A stretch of DNA of 64,000 nt from CAYNKA01 sp964397655 (GTDB lineage Bacteria; Spirochaetota; Spirochaetia; DTKZ01): NCBI GenBank assembly GCA_964397655.1, contig CAYNKA010000013.1, positions 1 to 64,000 on the forward strand, given 5' to 3'. How positions within the stretch are numbered: position 1 is the stretch's first letter; each line of letters begins with the position of its first letter. Made by a program: the position numbers and the translations under genes. The notes under the pieces were generated by a model. The model made no database searches and was not told the DNA's origin. It saw nothing but the letters and a program-made list of their open reading frames with translations. Positions 24,279-33,192 of this stretch are shown piece by piece.

Positions 24279-25916
24279 ATGAGCATGTTCTGTTATCAAT
24301 GTCAGGAAACCGCAAAAAACGAAGGCTGCACGATCCGGGGAGTATGCGGGAAAACCGCCGAGACCGCGAACCTGCAGGATCTTCTCGTCCATACGATGAA
24401 AGGGATCGCCTTCTTCGCCCGCAGAAACGGCGAGGCTTCCACCGAAAAAGCCGGTAAATTCATCACCAAGGCCCTCTTCGCCACGATCACGAACGCCAAT
24501 TTCGACGAGGACCGCATCGTCGACCTCATCCGGGAAGGGATCGCCGTCAGGGATTCCCTGAAGCAGGGCCAACCCGAGGCGGACAGAGACCGCATACTGC
24601 ATGACGCGATCGGCTGGCACGCGAGCGACAAGGAAACGATGAAGACGAAATCGACCACGATCGGCGTGCTTTCGACCACCGATCCGGACGCGAGGTCCCT
24701 CAGGGAATTCCTCGTCTACGGACTCAAGGGGATCGCGGCCTACACTCACCACGCCGAGGTCCTCGGATACACCGACGCCTCCATCTGGAAGTTCCTCATA
24801 GAGGCTCTGGACTCGACCTTGAACAAGCACACGGTCGACGAAATGACGGCTCTCCTCGCGAAGGCGGGCGAAACAGCCGTGGCGGCGATGGCTCTCCTGG
24901 ACAAGGCGAACACGTCGACGTACGGGAATCCCGAGATCACCGAGGTCAACATCGGCGCGGGCAAGAATCCCGGCATCCTCATATCCGGACACGACCTCAA
25001 GGACATGGAAGAGCTGCTCAAGCAGACCGAAGGCTCCGGGGTCGACGTCTACACCCACAGCGAGATGCTTCCCGCGAACTATTACCCGGCCTTCAAGAAA
25101 TACAAGCACTTCGTCGGCAATTACGGCAACGCATGGTGGAAGCAGGACAAGGAATTCGAATCCTTCGGCGGGCCCATCGTCATGACCACGAACTGCATCG
25201 TCCCGGTACGCGATTCCTACAAGGACAGGATCTTCACCACGGGCATGGCGGGATATCCGGGCGTGAAGCACATCCCCGATCGGACCGGCGGAAAGACCAA
25301 GGACTTCGGCGAGGTGATCAGGCTCGCGAAGACCTGTCCTCCCCCCAAAGAGATCGAGACGGGCACCATCGTCGGGGGTTTCGCCCACGCCCAGGTACTC
25401 GCCCTGGCGGACAAGGTGGTCGGTGCGGTCAAATCCGGAGCAGTCAAACGGTTCGTCGTCATGGGAGGCTGCGACGGCAGGCAGGCGGGCAGAAGCTACT
25501 TCACCGAAGTCGCGGAGACGCTTCCCTCCGACGCGATCATCCTCACCGCGGGCTGCGCGAAGTACCGGTACAACAAGCTCAAGCTCGGCGACATCGACGG
25601 AATCCCCCGCGTTCTCGACGCGGGCCAGTGCAACGACTCCTATTCCCTCGCGCTCATCGCCCTCAAGCTCAAGGAGGTCTTCGGCCTCCAGGACGTGAAC
25701 GAGCTTCCCATCTCCTTCGACATCGCCTGGTACGAGCAGAAGGCGGTGGCGGTACTGCTCGCCCTTCTCTACCTGGGCTTCAAGGGCATTCGCCTCGGAC
25801 CGACTCTCCCCGCCTTCGTGAGCCCCAACGTGGCCAAGGTCCTCGTCGAGAAGTTCGGCATCAAGCAGATCACGGACGCGAAGACCGACGTGGGAGCGAT
25901 GGTCCTCGGGAAATAG
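24279..25916 (+). CDS. hcp: Hybrid-cluster protein / hydroxylamine reductase
   Basis: The 545-residue cytoplasmic protein is Hcp, which carries a cubane Fe-S cluster and the hybrid Fe-S-O cluster and reduces NO or hydroxylamine under anaerobic nitrosative stress. The N-terminal cysteines C5, C8, C17 and C23 have the C-x2-C-x8-C-x5-C spacing of the strict-anaerobe class. The hybrid-cluster region is seen in MLPANYYPAFKKYKHFVGNYG, TNCIVPV, GGCDGRQAGRSYFTE, LTAGCAKYRYN and DAGQCNDSYSL. AGGAGG eight bases before ATG 24279 sets the start. It is monocistronic with its own terminator. Confidence 0.96.
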   Translation: MSMFCYQCQETAKNEGCTIRGVCGKTAETANLQDLLVHTMKGIAFFARRNGEASTEKAGKFITKALFATITNANFDEDRIVDLIREGIAVRDSLKQGQPEADRDRILHDAIGWHASDKETMKTKSTTIGVLSTTDPDARSLREFLVYGLKGIAAYTHHAEVLGYTDASIWKFLIEALDSTLNKHTVDEMTALLAKAGETAVAAMALLDKANTSTYGNPEITEVNIGAGKNPGILISGHDLKDMEELLKQTEGSGVDVYTHSEMLPANYYPAFKKYKHFVGNYGNAWWKQDKEFESFGGPIVMTTNCIVPVRDSYKDRIFTTGMAGYPGVKHIPDRTGGKTKDFGEVIRLAKTCPPPKEIETGTIVGGFAHAQVLALADKVVGAVKSGAVKRFVVMGGCDGRQAGRSYFTEVAETLPSDAIILTAGCAKYRYNKLKLGDIDGIPRVLDAGQCNDSYSLALIALKLKEVFGLQDVNELPISFDIAWYEQKAVAVLLALLYLGFKGIRLGPTLPAFVSPNVAKVLVEKFGIKQITDAKTDVGAMVLGK

Positions 25917-25951
25917 CGCCGGGAACCGCGGAAAAGCGCACCGCGAAAAAG

Positions 25952-25987
25952 AAAGCCGCTTCCGGAGAAGTCCGGAGCGGCTTTTTT
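25952..25987. terminator. Terminator after hcp (likely bidirectional)
   Basis: AAAGCCGCTTCCGGA-GAAG-TCCGGAGCGGCTTTTTT forms a long stem with one bulged base and a six-U tail on the plus strand. The minus strand also ends in a T-rich run, so it may also stop transcription of the convergent lipoprotein operon. Confidence 0.85.
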
Positions 25988-26019
25988 CATGTGCCGACGG
26001 CCTTGGGCCGAGCCGAAAG

Positions 26020-27531
26020 TCAAGGAAGGTTCTTCGACAGGTCCTTGCCGAAATCGAGTCCCACGTTCCGAAAGGCGGAATTCATGGTTCCCTCGGAATT
26101 CGAGCCGACGCTTCTCTTGAAGAGCCGCTTGGTATACAGGGTCTGCCCGGTCTTCAGATCGATAGCCTTAACCGTCCCCGCTACGCGGACCTGGATCGTT
26201 CCCCGACCCTCCTCGTATTCGTCGACGCCGATGACGCCGAAGATGATTCTTTCGATCTGGGAGCCGAACGACGAGGATACGCTCTTCACGAAGTCCGCCT
26301 CGCTCATCGACTTGAGCTTCGTGGCGTTGAACGCGAGAGTCCTCACCTTGAAGCCGTCGCCCGAAAGAGCCTCGAGCAGGCCGGCCGCTGCGTTGGATGA
26401 GCCGGTCGGATTGCCGGCGGCGTCCGTATCGAGGACCACGATCCCCGTGGGAACGTCCTTCGCCCGCGAAACCACGGAATACTCGAAGTTGACCCGCTTG
26501 GAATTCACCGCATCCTCGAGTCCCGCGATGAGGTTCGCGAAACTCTTCGGCGCCTTGGCGAGGGGTTCGAGCGAAGCCGAAAGATCCAGCATCATGACGA
26601 CGGTTTCGGACCCGACGAAGGTCGGCGTCGGATGGGCGAATTCGACCACGCCCTTCGCGTCGCTCTTCAGGTTCACGGTCTTCACGCCGAGCCGTCCGCC
26701 CGACCTCGCCTCCTTGTAGGAGACCTGGATGTCCGCGCCCGCCACCGCCGGATCGCCCTCGGACTGGCCGTTCACCACCTTGAGCCTGAAAGCCGCGGGA
26801 AGCGGCTCCCCAACCGTCCCGGCGATCTTTCCGGAGAGACGGACCAACCCGATCTTTCCGACGACTCCCTTCGCGTTGTTGACGTTGCGCTCGAACTTGA
26901 CGGCGGCGTTCTCGATGCTCGATCCCGACGCCGCGGCCGCCGCTTCCAGATAGGCCTTGGCGGCGCCGAAAAGGTCGCCCTTCCCCTCCAGTTCCTTTCC
27001 CTTCCTTTCGGGAACCGCGACGGCGTCCAGCTGTTCCTGAAATACGGCGGCGATCCTGTCCTTTTCCTTCTGAAGCTCGGTCCTGTCGTACTGAGCGAGA
27101 AGATATACCGTGACGCGCGAACCCTGCTTGTCCGTGAATTTGTCCGTCACCCGGAATCCCGCGATGCGGGCTGCTCCGGACTGCCTGACCTGCTGCGTGA
27201 CCTGGGCCTGAAAATCGTTCAACGACGCCTTGGCCTGCGAGGTCGTCTCCGACGTGACCTTGACCCCGAAATAACGGGTTATCTCCGCGATCAAGGAGTA
27301 GATCGCCTGCTCCTCGGCCTTCGCCGCGTCGCCCGCGGCGTCGGAAGCGGAACCGACGAAGAACTCGCTCTGCGCGTTTCCAGCGGGAGGCGTCGAAACC
27401 CACTCCGGCACCGGCTTCTTCTCCGGTTCCGACGATGCGGGCTTTGCCGGAGAGGCGCAGGATGTTATAAAGAAAAAAACCGTCGCGCAGAGGACGGAAA
27501 CGTACACTCCACCCTTTTTTACCTGTTTCAT
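26020..27531 (-). CDS. LPP20-like lipoprotein, large
   Basis: The 503-residue lipoprotein has a signal peptide with lipobox FITSC (Cys near residue 25), a Pro/Lys/Glu tether, then VPEWVSTPPAG and an LPP20/FlgP-like domain (FFVGSASDAAGDAAKAEEQAIYSLIAEITRYFGVKV ... YLLAQYDRTELQKEK). The middle resembles Ig-like carbohydrate-binding folds (LSGKIAGTVGEPLPAAF). The C-terminal part, FEYSVVSRAKDVPTGIVVLDTDAAGNP to RGTIQVRVAGTVKAIDLKTGQTLYTK, resembles CsgG/LpoB-type domains. It is the last of four related envelope genes. Cellular role is unknown; anchoring at the outer membrane is likely. Confidence 0.75.
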   Translation of the reverse strand: MKQVKKGGVYVSVLCATVFFFITSCASPAKPASSEPEKKPVPEWVSTPPAGNAQSEFFVGSASDAAGDAAKAEEQAIYSLIAEITRYFGVKVTSETTSQAKASLNDFQAQVTQQVRQSGAARIAGFRVTDKFTDKQGSRVTVYLLAQYDRTELQKEKDRIAAVFQEQLDAVAVPERKGKELEGKGDLFGAAKAYLEAAAAASGSSIENAAVKFERNVNNAKGVVGKIGLVRLSGKIAGTVGEPLPAAFRLKVVNGQSEGDPAVAGADIQVSYKEARSGGRLGVKTVNLKSDAKGVVEFAHPTPTFVGSETVVMMLDLSASLEPLAKAPKSFANLIAGLEDAVNSKRVNFEYSVVSRAKDVPTGIVVLDTDAAGNPTGSSNAAAGLLEALSGDGFKVRTLAFNATKLKSMSEADFVKSVSSSFGSQIERIIFGVIGVDEYEEGRGTIQVRVAGTVKAIDLKTGQTLYTKRLFKRSVGSNSEGTMNSAFRNVGLDFGKDLSKNLP

Positions 27532-27560
27532 TACGGAAATTCTCCTGAGGCCGATGGAAA

Positions 27561-27581
27561 GCCGGGGCGGAGAGCCCCGGC
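27561..27581 (-). other. Intercistronic stem-loop
   Basis: GCCGGGGC-GGAGA-GCCCCGGC is a perfect 8-bp stem in the gap between the lipoprotein genes at 27606 and 26020. Only a short T-run follows on the coding strand, so partial termination or mRNA stabilisation is more likely than full termination. Confidence 0.6.
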
Positions 27582-27605
27582 CGTTCGAACACTAGGATTA
27601 CGCGA

Positions 27606-28298
27606 TCAGAGCCCTTCGGACAGAGCCTGCTGGACGCGTTTCTGAGCGGTTTTCTCTTCCTCGGTCTTGGGCTTCACGGTGCTGCCGGCCTGCTCGAGGG
27701 CCTTGCGCACGAGGTCGTCCAGGACGTTCTTCGGGATGGTGTAGAGCGCGATGTAGGTATAGGCTTCCTGATCCACGCTGCCGTCGGCCTTGTAATACCG
27801 CATCTGGACCCAGTAGTTGTCCTTCTGCTTGTAGTTGGAGAAGGTCGCGTCGGAGAAGCTCTTCACGACCTGTTCCATGTATCCGCCGATCTGGTTGATG
27901 TCGCCGGCCGCAGCCGCCGCTGCCTTGACCTGCACGCGGGTCCTCACCTGCTGGGCGATCTCCGTGGCCGCGGTGAAATTCTTGGTCCAAAGCTCGGCGC
28001 CCTGGAGGTCCTTCGCCCTGGGAGACTCGAACTTGAACACATAGTCGTTCTTGTACTTGTCGAGGGCTTCGAGATCGTCGATGTTCTTGTCGACCCAATC
28101 CGGCGGTTCCTTGCCCCACTTGTAGTTCTTGTGGTCGAGAATGTCGGGCCGTTTCACGAGCGGCTCGGTCTTCTTGGGCTCTTCCTTCTTGACTTCCTGC
28201 TTGGGAGCCTCCTTCTTGGGAGCGGGCTTGCTTGCGCAACCGGCAACAAAAGCAAACGCCACGGCGACCAACAAGATGATGGATAGCGTCTTTTTCAC
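27606..28298 (-). CDS. LPP20-like lipoprotein, small
   Basis: This 230-residue lipoprotein starts at GTG 28298 with AGGAGG upstream. The signal peptide ends in VAGC (Cys21), followed by a Lys/Pro/Glu-rich tether (residues 23-50). The rest resembles the LPP20 domain: DWVDKNIDDLEALDKYKNDYVFKFES, a helix AATEIAQQVRTRVQVKAAAAAAG, then strands ending QEAYTYIALYTIPKNVLDDLV. LPP20 relatives include Helicobacter Lpp20 and Vibrio FlgP, both outer-membrane-associated. It lies between the two larger genes of the same operon. Confidence 0.75.
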   Translation of the reverse strand: MKKTLSIILLVAVAFAFVAGCASKPAPKKEAPKQEVKKEEPKKTEPLVKRPDILDHKNYKWGKEPPDWVDKNIDDLEALDKYKNDYVFKFESPRAKDLQGAELWTKNFTAATEIAQQVRTRVQVKAAAAAAGDINQIGGYMEQVVKSFSDATFSNYKQKDNYWVQMRYYKADGSVDQEAYTYIALYTIPKNVLDDLVRKALEQAGSTVKPKTEEEKTAQKRVQQALSEGL

Positions 28299-28331
28299 TT
28301 CGTTCCTCCTAAAAAATGGATACTAACTTCC

Positions 28332-28346
28332 CGGACCTAGGGTCCG
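28332..28346 (-). other. Short intercistronic hairpin
   Basis: CGGACC-TAG-GGTCCG is a perfect 6-bp stem in the gap between the lipoprotein genes at 28355 and 27606. A T-run occurs only some 15 bases further on the coding strand. Confidence 0.45.
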
Positions 28347-28354
28347 TCCGTTAT

Positions 28355-29704
28355 TCATTTCAATCCGCTGTCGAAGGTGATCGATTTCCCCCTCATCAGC
28401 TTCTGCTCCATTCCTTCCAGGCCGGGAATGGAATCCGCGACCGACACGACGATCTCTTCCAGATCTTCGATCCGTCCGAAGAGGTAGACCGCGTACTTGG
28501 TCTGCTCGGCGGACTGGTTCACGACCTGCAGGTCCTTCACCTTCGCGCGGAGTTTGGTCCGGAACCGCGTCATGAGCCGGGAATCCTGAGTGTTCTGCAC
28601 GACGAGTTCGTAACGGATGCCCCGCTCGAAGGCCTTGCCGAGAAGAACCTTCGACTGCTCCACGGCGACGGGCATGGCCTTGTACAGAGTCGACTGCAGG
28701 GCGTTCGACTTGGCGTCCTTCTGGCTCGTCCTGCTGAAGGTCCTCGGGCTCGAATAGGGAACGGAGCCGAGCAGGTTGCCGGTGGAAGACTCGAACATCT
28801 TGAGCGCCACTTTCGCTGTCGCATAGTGGTTTCCTCCCTGGCTCTCGCCCTCCGTCGCCGCGTCGATTTCGATATAAACATCGGCATTAAGCTTCTGGGC
28901 TATCCATTGGATCATGGACATTTCCTTGCCGGTCTCTTCCTCGTAGACGACCTTCTGGTCCTTCTTGAGCTTCTCCACCTCCGCGTAGTCCACCGCGGTT
29001 TTGCCGTTGGAGACGAGGTAGCTGTTCGCCATGCTCACCGCGGATTTCATGAGGAAGGGATCCTCCTTGGTCTGGTCGTTGAAGTAGACCATGTACGTCA
29101 GGGTGTCGACGTACTTCCTCATGAAATTCTTCTCCTCGGCCGTGACCTCCTCGTACTTCGCGGGAACGTCGGGTTCCTTCGCGGCGGACGTGACGGGAGC
29201 CGCCGGCGAATCCGTCTTGACCGCGGCCTGGGCAGCCGCCTGACTGGATTCCTGCTTCGACGCCCCCTTCTGTATCCCGTTGGCTCTGAGCGCGCTTTCC
29301 ACCGCCTGTCTGTTCACGGGAATCCTGATTTCATAGACGTACTTGTCGCCGACCTTGTCCTTGCGGACCGTTTCCATGGCGTTGTTGTCGACGAAGGCGT
29401 TCGGATTGGACGTGTTGTAGAGGATCTCGGCGAGCTTCGCCCCGTTCGCGCGTTCCTGGTCGGCGCCGATCATCTCGATGACCGCCTTCCGCACGGCGTC
29501 CATCTTGGCCCCGTTCATGGCCTTGAGAAGCGATTCGTTCTCGCCCGCGCCCTCGTAGACGTTCGACGACAGGGAAGAGGAGGCGGGAGCCGCGGAAGGC
29601 TGCGATGCCGGAGCGGATGGCTTCGGGGCGGGCTGGGACGCGCAGGAAACGAGCACGAATACGATCAAAGCGAGCATTCCCGATACCAAGACGGCTTTTC
29701 TCAC
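28355..29704 (-). CDS. FlgT-N/DUF6175-like lipoprotein
   Basis: The 449-residue lipoprotein starts at GTG 29704, fixed by GAGGAG six bases upstream; an upstream in-frame start at 29758 lacks one. The signal peptide ends VLVSC. A Pro/Ala/Ser tether is followed by KAMNGAKMDAVRKAVIEMIGADQERANGAKL ... YVYEIRIPVNRQAVESAL, which looks like the N-terminal domain of FlgT-type proteins. The later part (NADVYIEIDAATEGESQGGNHYATAKVALKMFESSTGNLLGS) resembles the DUF6175/CsgG-like fold. It follows the 29772 gene in the operon. A role in envelope assembly is inferred only from family likeness. Confidence 0.68.
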   Translation of the reverse strand: MRKAVLVSGMLALIVFVLVSCASQPAPKPSAPASQPSAAPASSSLSSNVYEGAGENESLLKAMNGAKMDAVRKAVIEMIGADQERANGAKLAEILYNTSNPNAFVDNNAMETVRKDKVGDKYVYEIRIPVNRQAVESALRANGIQKGASKQESSQAAAQAAVKTDSPAAPVTSAAKEPDVPAKYEEVTAEEKNFMRKYVDTLTYMVYFNDQTKEDPFLMKSAVSMANSYLVSNGKTAVDYAEVEKLKKDQKVVYEEETGKEMSMIQWIAQKLNADVYIEIDAATEGESQGGNHYATAKVALKMFESSTGNLLGSVPYSSPRTFSRTSQKDAKSNALQSTLYKAMPVAVEQSKVLLGKAFERGIRYELVVQNTQDSRLMTRFRTKLRAKVKDLQVVNQSAEQTKYAVYLFGRIEDLEEIVVSVADSIPGLEGMEQKLMRGKSITFDSGLK

Positions 29705-29771
29705 GTTCAACTCCTCACAAAAGTATAGCACACCATCAAAACCTTCACCAGAATTCACGGCCTCTCGCCGG

Positions 29772-31130
29772 TCATTTGAAGGTCAATCCGACGTTCACGA
29801 AAGGTCCCGCCTTCGAAGCGAAATAGCTCCTGTCGTTCACGTCGATCAGCGAATCGGCCAGGCCGAACATGGCCATGTACCCTCCGTCGATCGTGAGTTT
29901 CGTATCCCTGGTTAGGAGGACGCTCAAGGTCACGAAAGCCCTCCCTCCCACGTGGGTGATGAAATAATCCTGGTCGGTCCGGAACGTCTCCTTGGCAGTG
30001 TCGCCGAGATAGGCGATGCCCACGACGCCGACCAGGGAGGGGGCTATCTGCACCCTTCCGACATAGAGATTCGTGAGTTCCGCTCCCAGGTACATGTTGA
30101 GCGGAATGATGTCGAACACGGCCAACGCCGCGGTCGCGACGCTGAAGGGAATCTCCACGCCGAAGATGGGACGGGTTGAAAAGTAACCGCGGGAGGCGAC
30201 CGCCTTGATTCCGAAGAGCGGCATGAAATCCATGTCGTAGTTGTCCACGAGGAAGGCTCCGCCGTACAGCATCGCCTCGATTCCGCTTCGGGGGATCTCC
30301 CTGATCTGGTCTCCCACGACGGGTGCGGAGTCCGAGTAGATGACCTGCCCCACGGAGAACTGGTCCTGGACCTCCTTGACGATGATGAGGCCGGTTTCGT
30401 TCACCGCCTGGAACCCGGCGACGCTCTTATAGGAAACGAGGGAATACTCGTCGCCGACCATGATGCCCATGTTCCCGCCGAGCTCGAAGATCACGTCGCC
30501 GCCCATGACCTGCACGATGCCGCTCCTGATCTGGAATTCGGGAACCTTCCGAAGCTCGTAGGTGAGAAGACCGGGGATTCCGTCCACCGCCCCCTTGATG
30601 GCGTTGTTGAGGTTCTTGTCGTTCCCGGTGGTTTCCACGAAGAATTGAGCCGTCGCCTTGCCCTGCTCCACGTTGATGAAGGTGAAGGAGCTCTGAATCT
30701 TGACCTTGTAGGATCCGTCCTTCAGGGTTTCAGTGTTGTAGAACGAAACGGAGGGAATGACGACGAGAAAGGCACCCACGAGCTTGTTCCAGTCCTTTTC
30801 CGTGAAAGCCTCCTGGCCCATGAGGACTTTTTCAGGAATCCGGGCGTTCTTATCCTTGAGTTCCTTGATCTTCCCGATGAATTCGTTCACGTCCTTGTTG
30901 GAGAGCCTCTGGCTCAGGCCGATGACGTCGAACCTGCCCATGTTGATGAAGACCCCTCTGATCTGCTCGTCGATCGCTCCGAGGGCTCCGGCCGGGACGG
31001 ACCAATCGTAGTAGCTCAGATTGAATACAGCTATTTCCTTCTTCTCGCTCACGGTCTGCCCGAAAATAACGGAGCCGGCGAACAGCGCAAAAACGACCGC
31101 CAACGCACATGACTTTCTCGTCGTCTTCAT
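29772..31130 (-). CDS. FlgT/CsgG-like exported protein
   Basis: This 452-residue protein has a cleavable signal peptide (residues 1-25, ending FGQ) and no lipobox. It begins with a CsgG/TolB-like block, KKEIAVFNLSYYDWSVPAGALGAIDEQIRGVFINMGRFDVIG, carries a FlgT-C-like segment (MGIMVGDEYSLVSYKSVAGF ... GLIIVKEVQDQFSVGQVI), and ends in about 180 residues of alternating hydrophobic strands with a terminal aromatic-rich strand (VNVGLTFK), like an outer-membrane beta-barrel. It heads the LPP20-like operon, and a TATTAT-type -10 box lies in the 57-bp gap upstream. Function unknown. Confidence 0.7.
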   Translation of the reverse strand: MKTTRKSCALAVVFALFAGSVIFGQTVSEKKEIAVFNLSYYDWSVPAGALGAIDEQIRGVFINMGRFDVIGLSQRLSNKDVNEFIGKIKELKDKNARIPEKVLMGQEAFTEKDWNKLVGAFLVVIPSVSFYNTETLKDGSYKVKIQSSFTFINVEQGKATAQFFVETTGNDKNLNNAIKGAVDGIPGLLTYELRKVPEFQIRSGIVQVMGGDVIFELGGNMGIMVGDEYSLVSYKSVAGFQAVNETGLIIVKEVQDQFSVGQVIYSDSAPVVGDQIREIPRSGIEAMLYGGAFLVDNYDMDFMPLFGIKAVASRGYFSTRPIFGVEIPFSVATAALAVFDIIPLNMYLGAELTNLYVGRVQIAPSLVGVVGIAYLGDTAKETFRTDQDYFITHVGGRAFVTLSVLLTRDTKLTIDGGYMAMFGLADSLIDVNDRSYFASKAGPFVNVGLTFK

Positions 31131-31187
31131 CGGTACGATCCCTCTTCGTAATATAATACTCTCGGACGTGTATCGGCACTCGGCCCG

Positions 31188-33101
31188 TCAACGAGAACCG
31201 GAAATCGCCGCGGTTCCGGCGATCGGGCCCGATTCCCTGCTTATTTCCACTTTTTGTATACTGAGCTGCGAAGCAGCCTGCTTCAAATTCCGGACGCGGA
31301 ACACCATCGCGGCGGCCTGATCGGGCTGCGCAACGTTCGCTGACACTCCCAAGGTTTCGAGTTCGACGAGGCCCTTGGACTTCCTCAGCCTGACGGAAAC
31401 TGCGTCGCGGCTCGCGGGCTCGGCTTCGGCCTTCACCTCCCCGAGCGAAACGGCGAGCGCGGCTCCCTTCCTGCGAAGCGAGGCGAGCGGGTACGCCTCG
31501 GTCCCGTCCGCGGAAACGAGATCGATGACGACCTCCCCTTCCTCGGCGGTCGTGAACGCGTCGGATTTCAGGCTGAGGGTGTAGGTCCCGTCCGCGAGTT
31601 CCACGGGCGGCGAGGATATCTCCGCCCCGGGCGAAAGCCGGATCGATCCGTCCCTGGCGACGACCTCGCCCCGCCGAATGTATTCGTCGGCTCCGGACGC
31701 CGCGGTGAGGGAATAGAGGATCTTGGACACGGGCTCGCTCGATACGGAATCGTCGACGACGCCGAATTCGTCGAAAATCCCCACGAAGCCCTTTTCTCCC
31801 GCGAGTCGGCTCGTTCCCTGTTCGGGAACCGGATCGACCGTGAAATCCTCTGCCGCGGCCTTGCCTGCGACGCCGTCGAACTTCCACGACGAAGCCAGTT
31901 TTCCGTCCTTCGGAGAAATCGAAAGCTCGACGACGAGCGGAACGTTCTTCGCGAGCCTCCTTTCCGAGTTTCCGCCGGCGCGACGGTCCGCGGAGGAAAG
32001 CTCGAACGATAGGGCCCCTTCCTCGTTCGTGAAGACGATGAATTCGAAGATGCCGCTTTTCGACTTCACCTCGAACCAGGTGCGGCTTTCCGGTGAAGCG
32101 GAGGTGAGAACGCGAAACCTCACGGTGAAAGGATGAAGGACGCCCTTAGACAGAGGGAGGAGGTACTGCTCGGTCCTGAATCCCGAAGATCCGTCGAAGG
32201 AGTAGCCGAACACGTCACTCGCGAAAAGCAGCGAAGGAGTCCCGATCGGTTCCAGATTGCCGGTTCCGTAGGTCTTTTTTTCCGTTCTCGTGCCGTTGTC
32301 GTTGAGGTTGCCCCGGAAATGGAAAAGGCTGTAATAGCGGGATTCGGGGGAGAAGTCGGTCTCCTCCTGAAGCTCTTTCCTGCTCACGTAGACCTGGCCC
32401 GTGAGGAACACGGGAGAGGTGAAGGAATACGTTCCTTTCTGCGGCGCGCAGGGGAAAATCTCCGCCTTGACCGAGTACACTCCCTCCTTGGCCGGAGCCG
32501 TCCAGGCGCAGACCGACCCGCCGCCCGATGCGGAGGCTTCATGGACGATTTTTCCGTCGAGCGTCCATCGGATGAAGGGATCCCTGCCGTCCGGGTATTT
32601 GGTGAAGACCTGAAGAATCCCCGAGGAACCGGGAAGGAAGGAAAGCGGGTAGGAGGAAAGCCTCGTGATTTTGTAACTGCCCGAATCGGAGAAGAAGGAA
32701 AGGGTTTTTTCGGACACCTTCACCCCGTTCTCCTTGAGCGTAAGCGCGAGCTGATAGTATCCCGGCTGGAGCGCGGGAAGCGAAATGGAGGGGAGTACCC
32801 CGTCGGTGCCCTTTATCGCGTCCACGGCGACGGTGGCAACCTGGGAACCGTCCGGTGCCCTGAGCACGGCCTCGAGGGAAAGCGCGGCGTCCGATCCCTT
32901 CTTCCTGAGGTATTGGTCGCTGAACGCGAGCGAAACGGGGATGGTCCCATCGCTTCCCACCAGAGTTCCGTTGTCGAGCGTCACGATCGAAATCGCGGCA
33001 TTGCCGGATTGGATCGTCTCTTTTTCCTCGAGCACGGGGTCGTTGGAACAGGTCGAGAGAAGGAGGATGAGTATGAATGTCGTCGGCACGGCCCGTTTCA
33101 T
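31188..33101 (-). CDS. Large hypothetical lipoprotein with LamG-like middle
   Basis: The 637-residue protein is a lipoprotein of unknown role. The start at 33101 has GAGGTGAT upstream; the signal peptide ends in LLSTC. The N-terminal 220 residues look like two Ig-type beta domains. The middle (about 270-430; YSLFHFRGNLNDNGT ... FTVRFRVLTSASPESRTWFEVKSK) matches the look of concanavalin/LamG-like domains that often bind glycans. The C-terminal third is again beta-rich. It is separated from the downstream FlgT-like gene by 57 bp and may or may not share its transcript. It is divergent from alr. Confidence 0.68.
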   Translation of the reverse strand: MKRAVPTTFILILLLSTCSNDPVLEEKETIQSGNAAISIVTLDNGTLVGSDGTIPVSLAFSDQYLRKKGSDAALSLEAVLRAPDGSQVATVAVDAIKGTDGVLPSISLPALQPGYYQLALTLKENGVKVSEKTLSFFSDSGSYKITRLSSYPLSFLPGSSGILQVFTKYPDGRDPFIRWTLDGKIVHEASASGGGSVCAWTAPAKEGVYSVKAEIFPCAPQKGTYSFTSPVFLTGQVYVSRKELQEETDFSPESRYYSLFHFRGNLNDNGTRTEKKTYGTGNLEPIGTPSLLFASDVFGYSFDGSSGFRTEQYLLPLSKGVLHPFTVRFRVLTSASPESRTWFEVKSKSGIFEFIVFTNEEGALSFELSSADRRAGGNSERRLAKNVPLVVELSISPKDGKLASSWKFDGVAGKAAAEDFTVDPVPEQGTSRLAGEKGFVGIFDEFGVVDDSVSSEPVSKILYSLTAASGADEYIRRGEVVARDGSIRLSPGAEISSPPVELADGTYTLSLKSDAFTTAEEGEVVIDLVSADGTEAYPLASLRRKGAALAVSLGEVKAEAEPASRDAVSVRLRKSKGLVELETLGVSANVAQPDQAAAMVFRVRNLKQAASQLSIQKVEISRESGPIAGTAAISGSR

Positions 33102-33157
33102 ATCACCTCGACATTTTTTCTTCGAATACCCAACATAAATATACTACAATTACGCGC

Positions 33158-33187
33158 TTGTTGCACGATGCGGCTTTTGTGTAGAAT
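33158..33187 (+). promoter_or_regulatory. Promoter of alr, apparently leaderless
   Basis: A -10 box TAGAAT (33182-33187) ends only five bases before the ATG at 33193. TTGTTG (33158-33163) at 18 bp, or TTGCAC at 15 bp, can serve as -35. No Shine-Dalgarno sequence exists between the -10 and ATG, so transcription should begin at or next to the start codon. Confidence 0.6.
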
Positions 33188-33192
33188 AAAAC

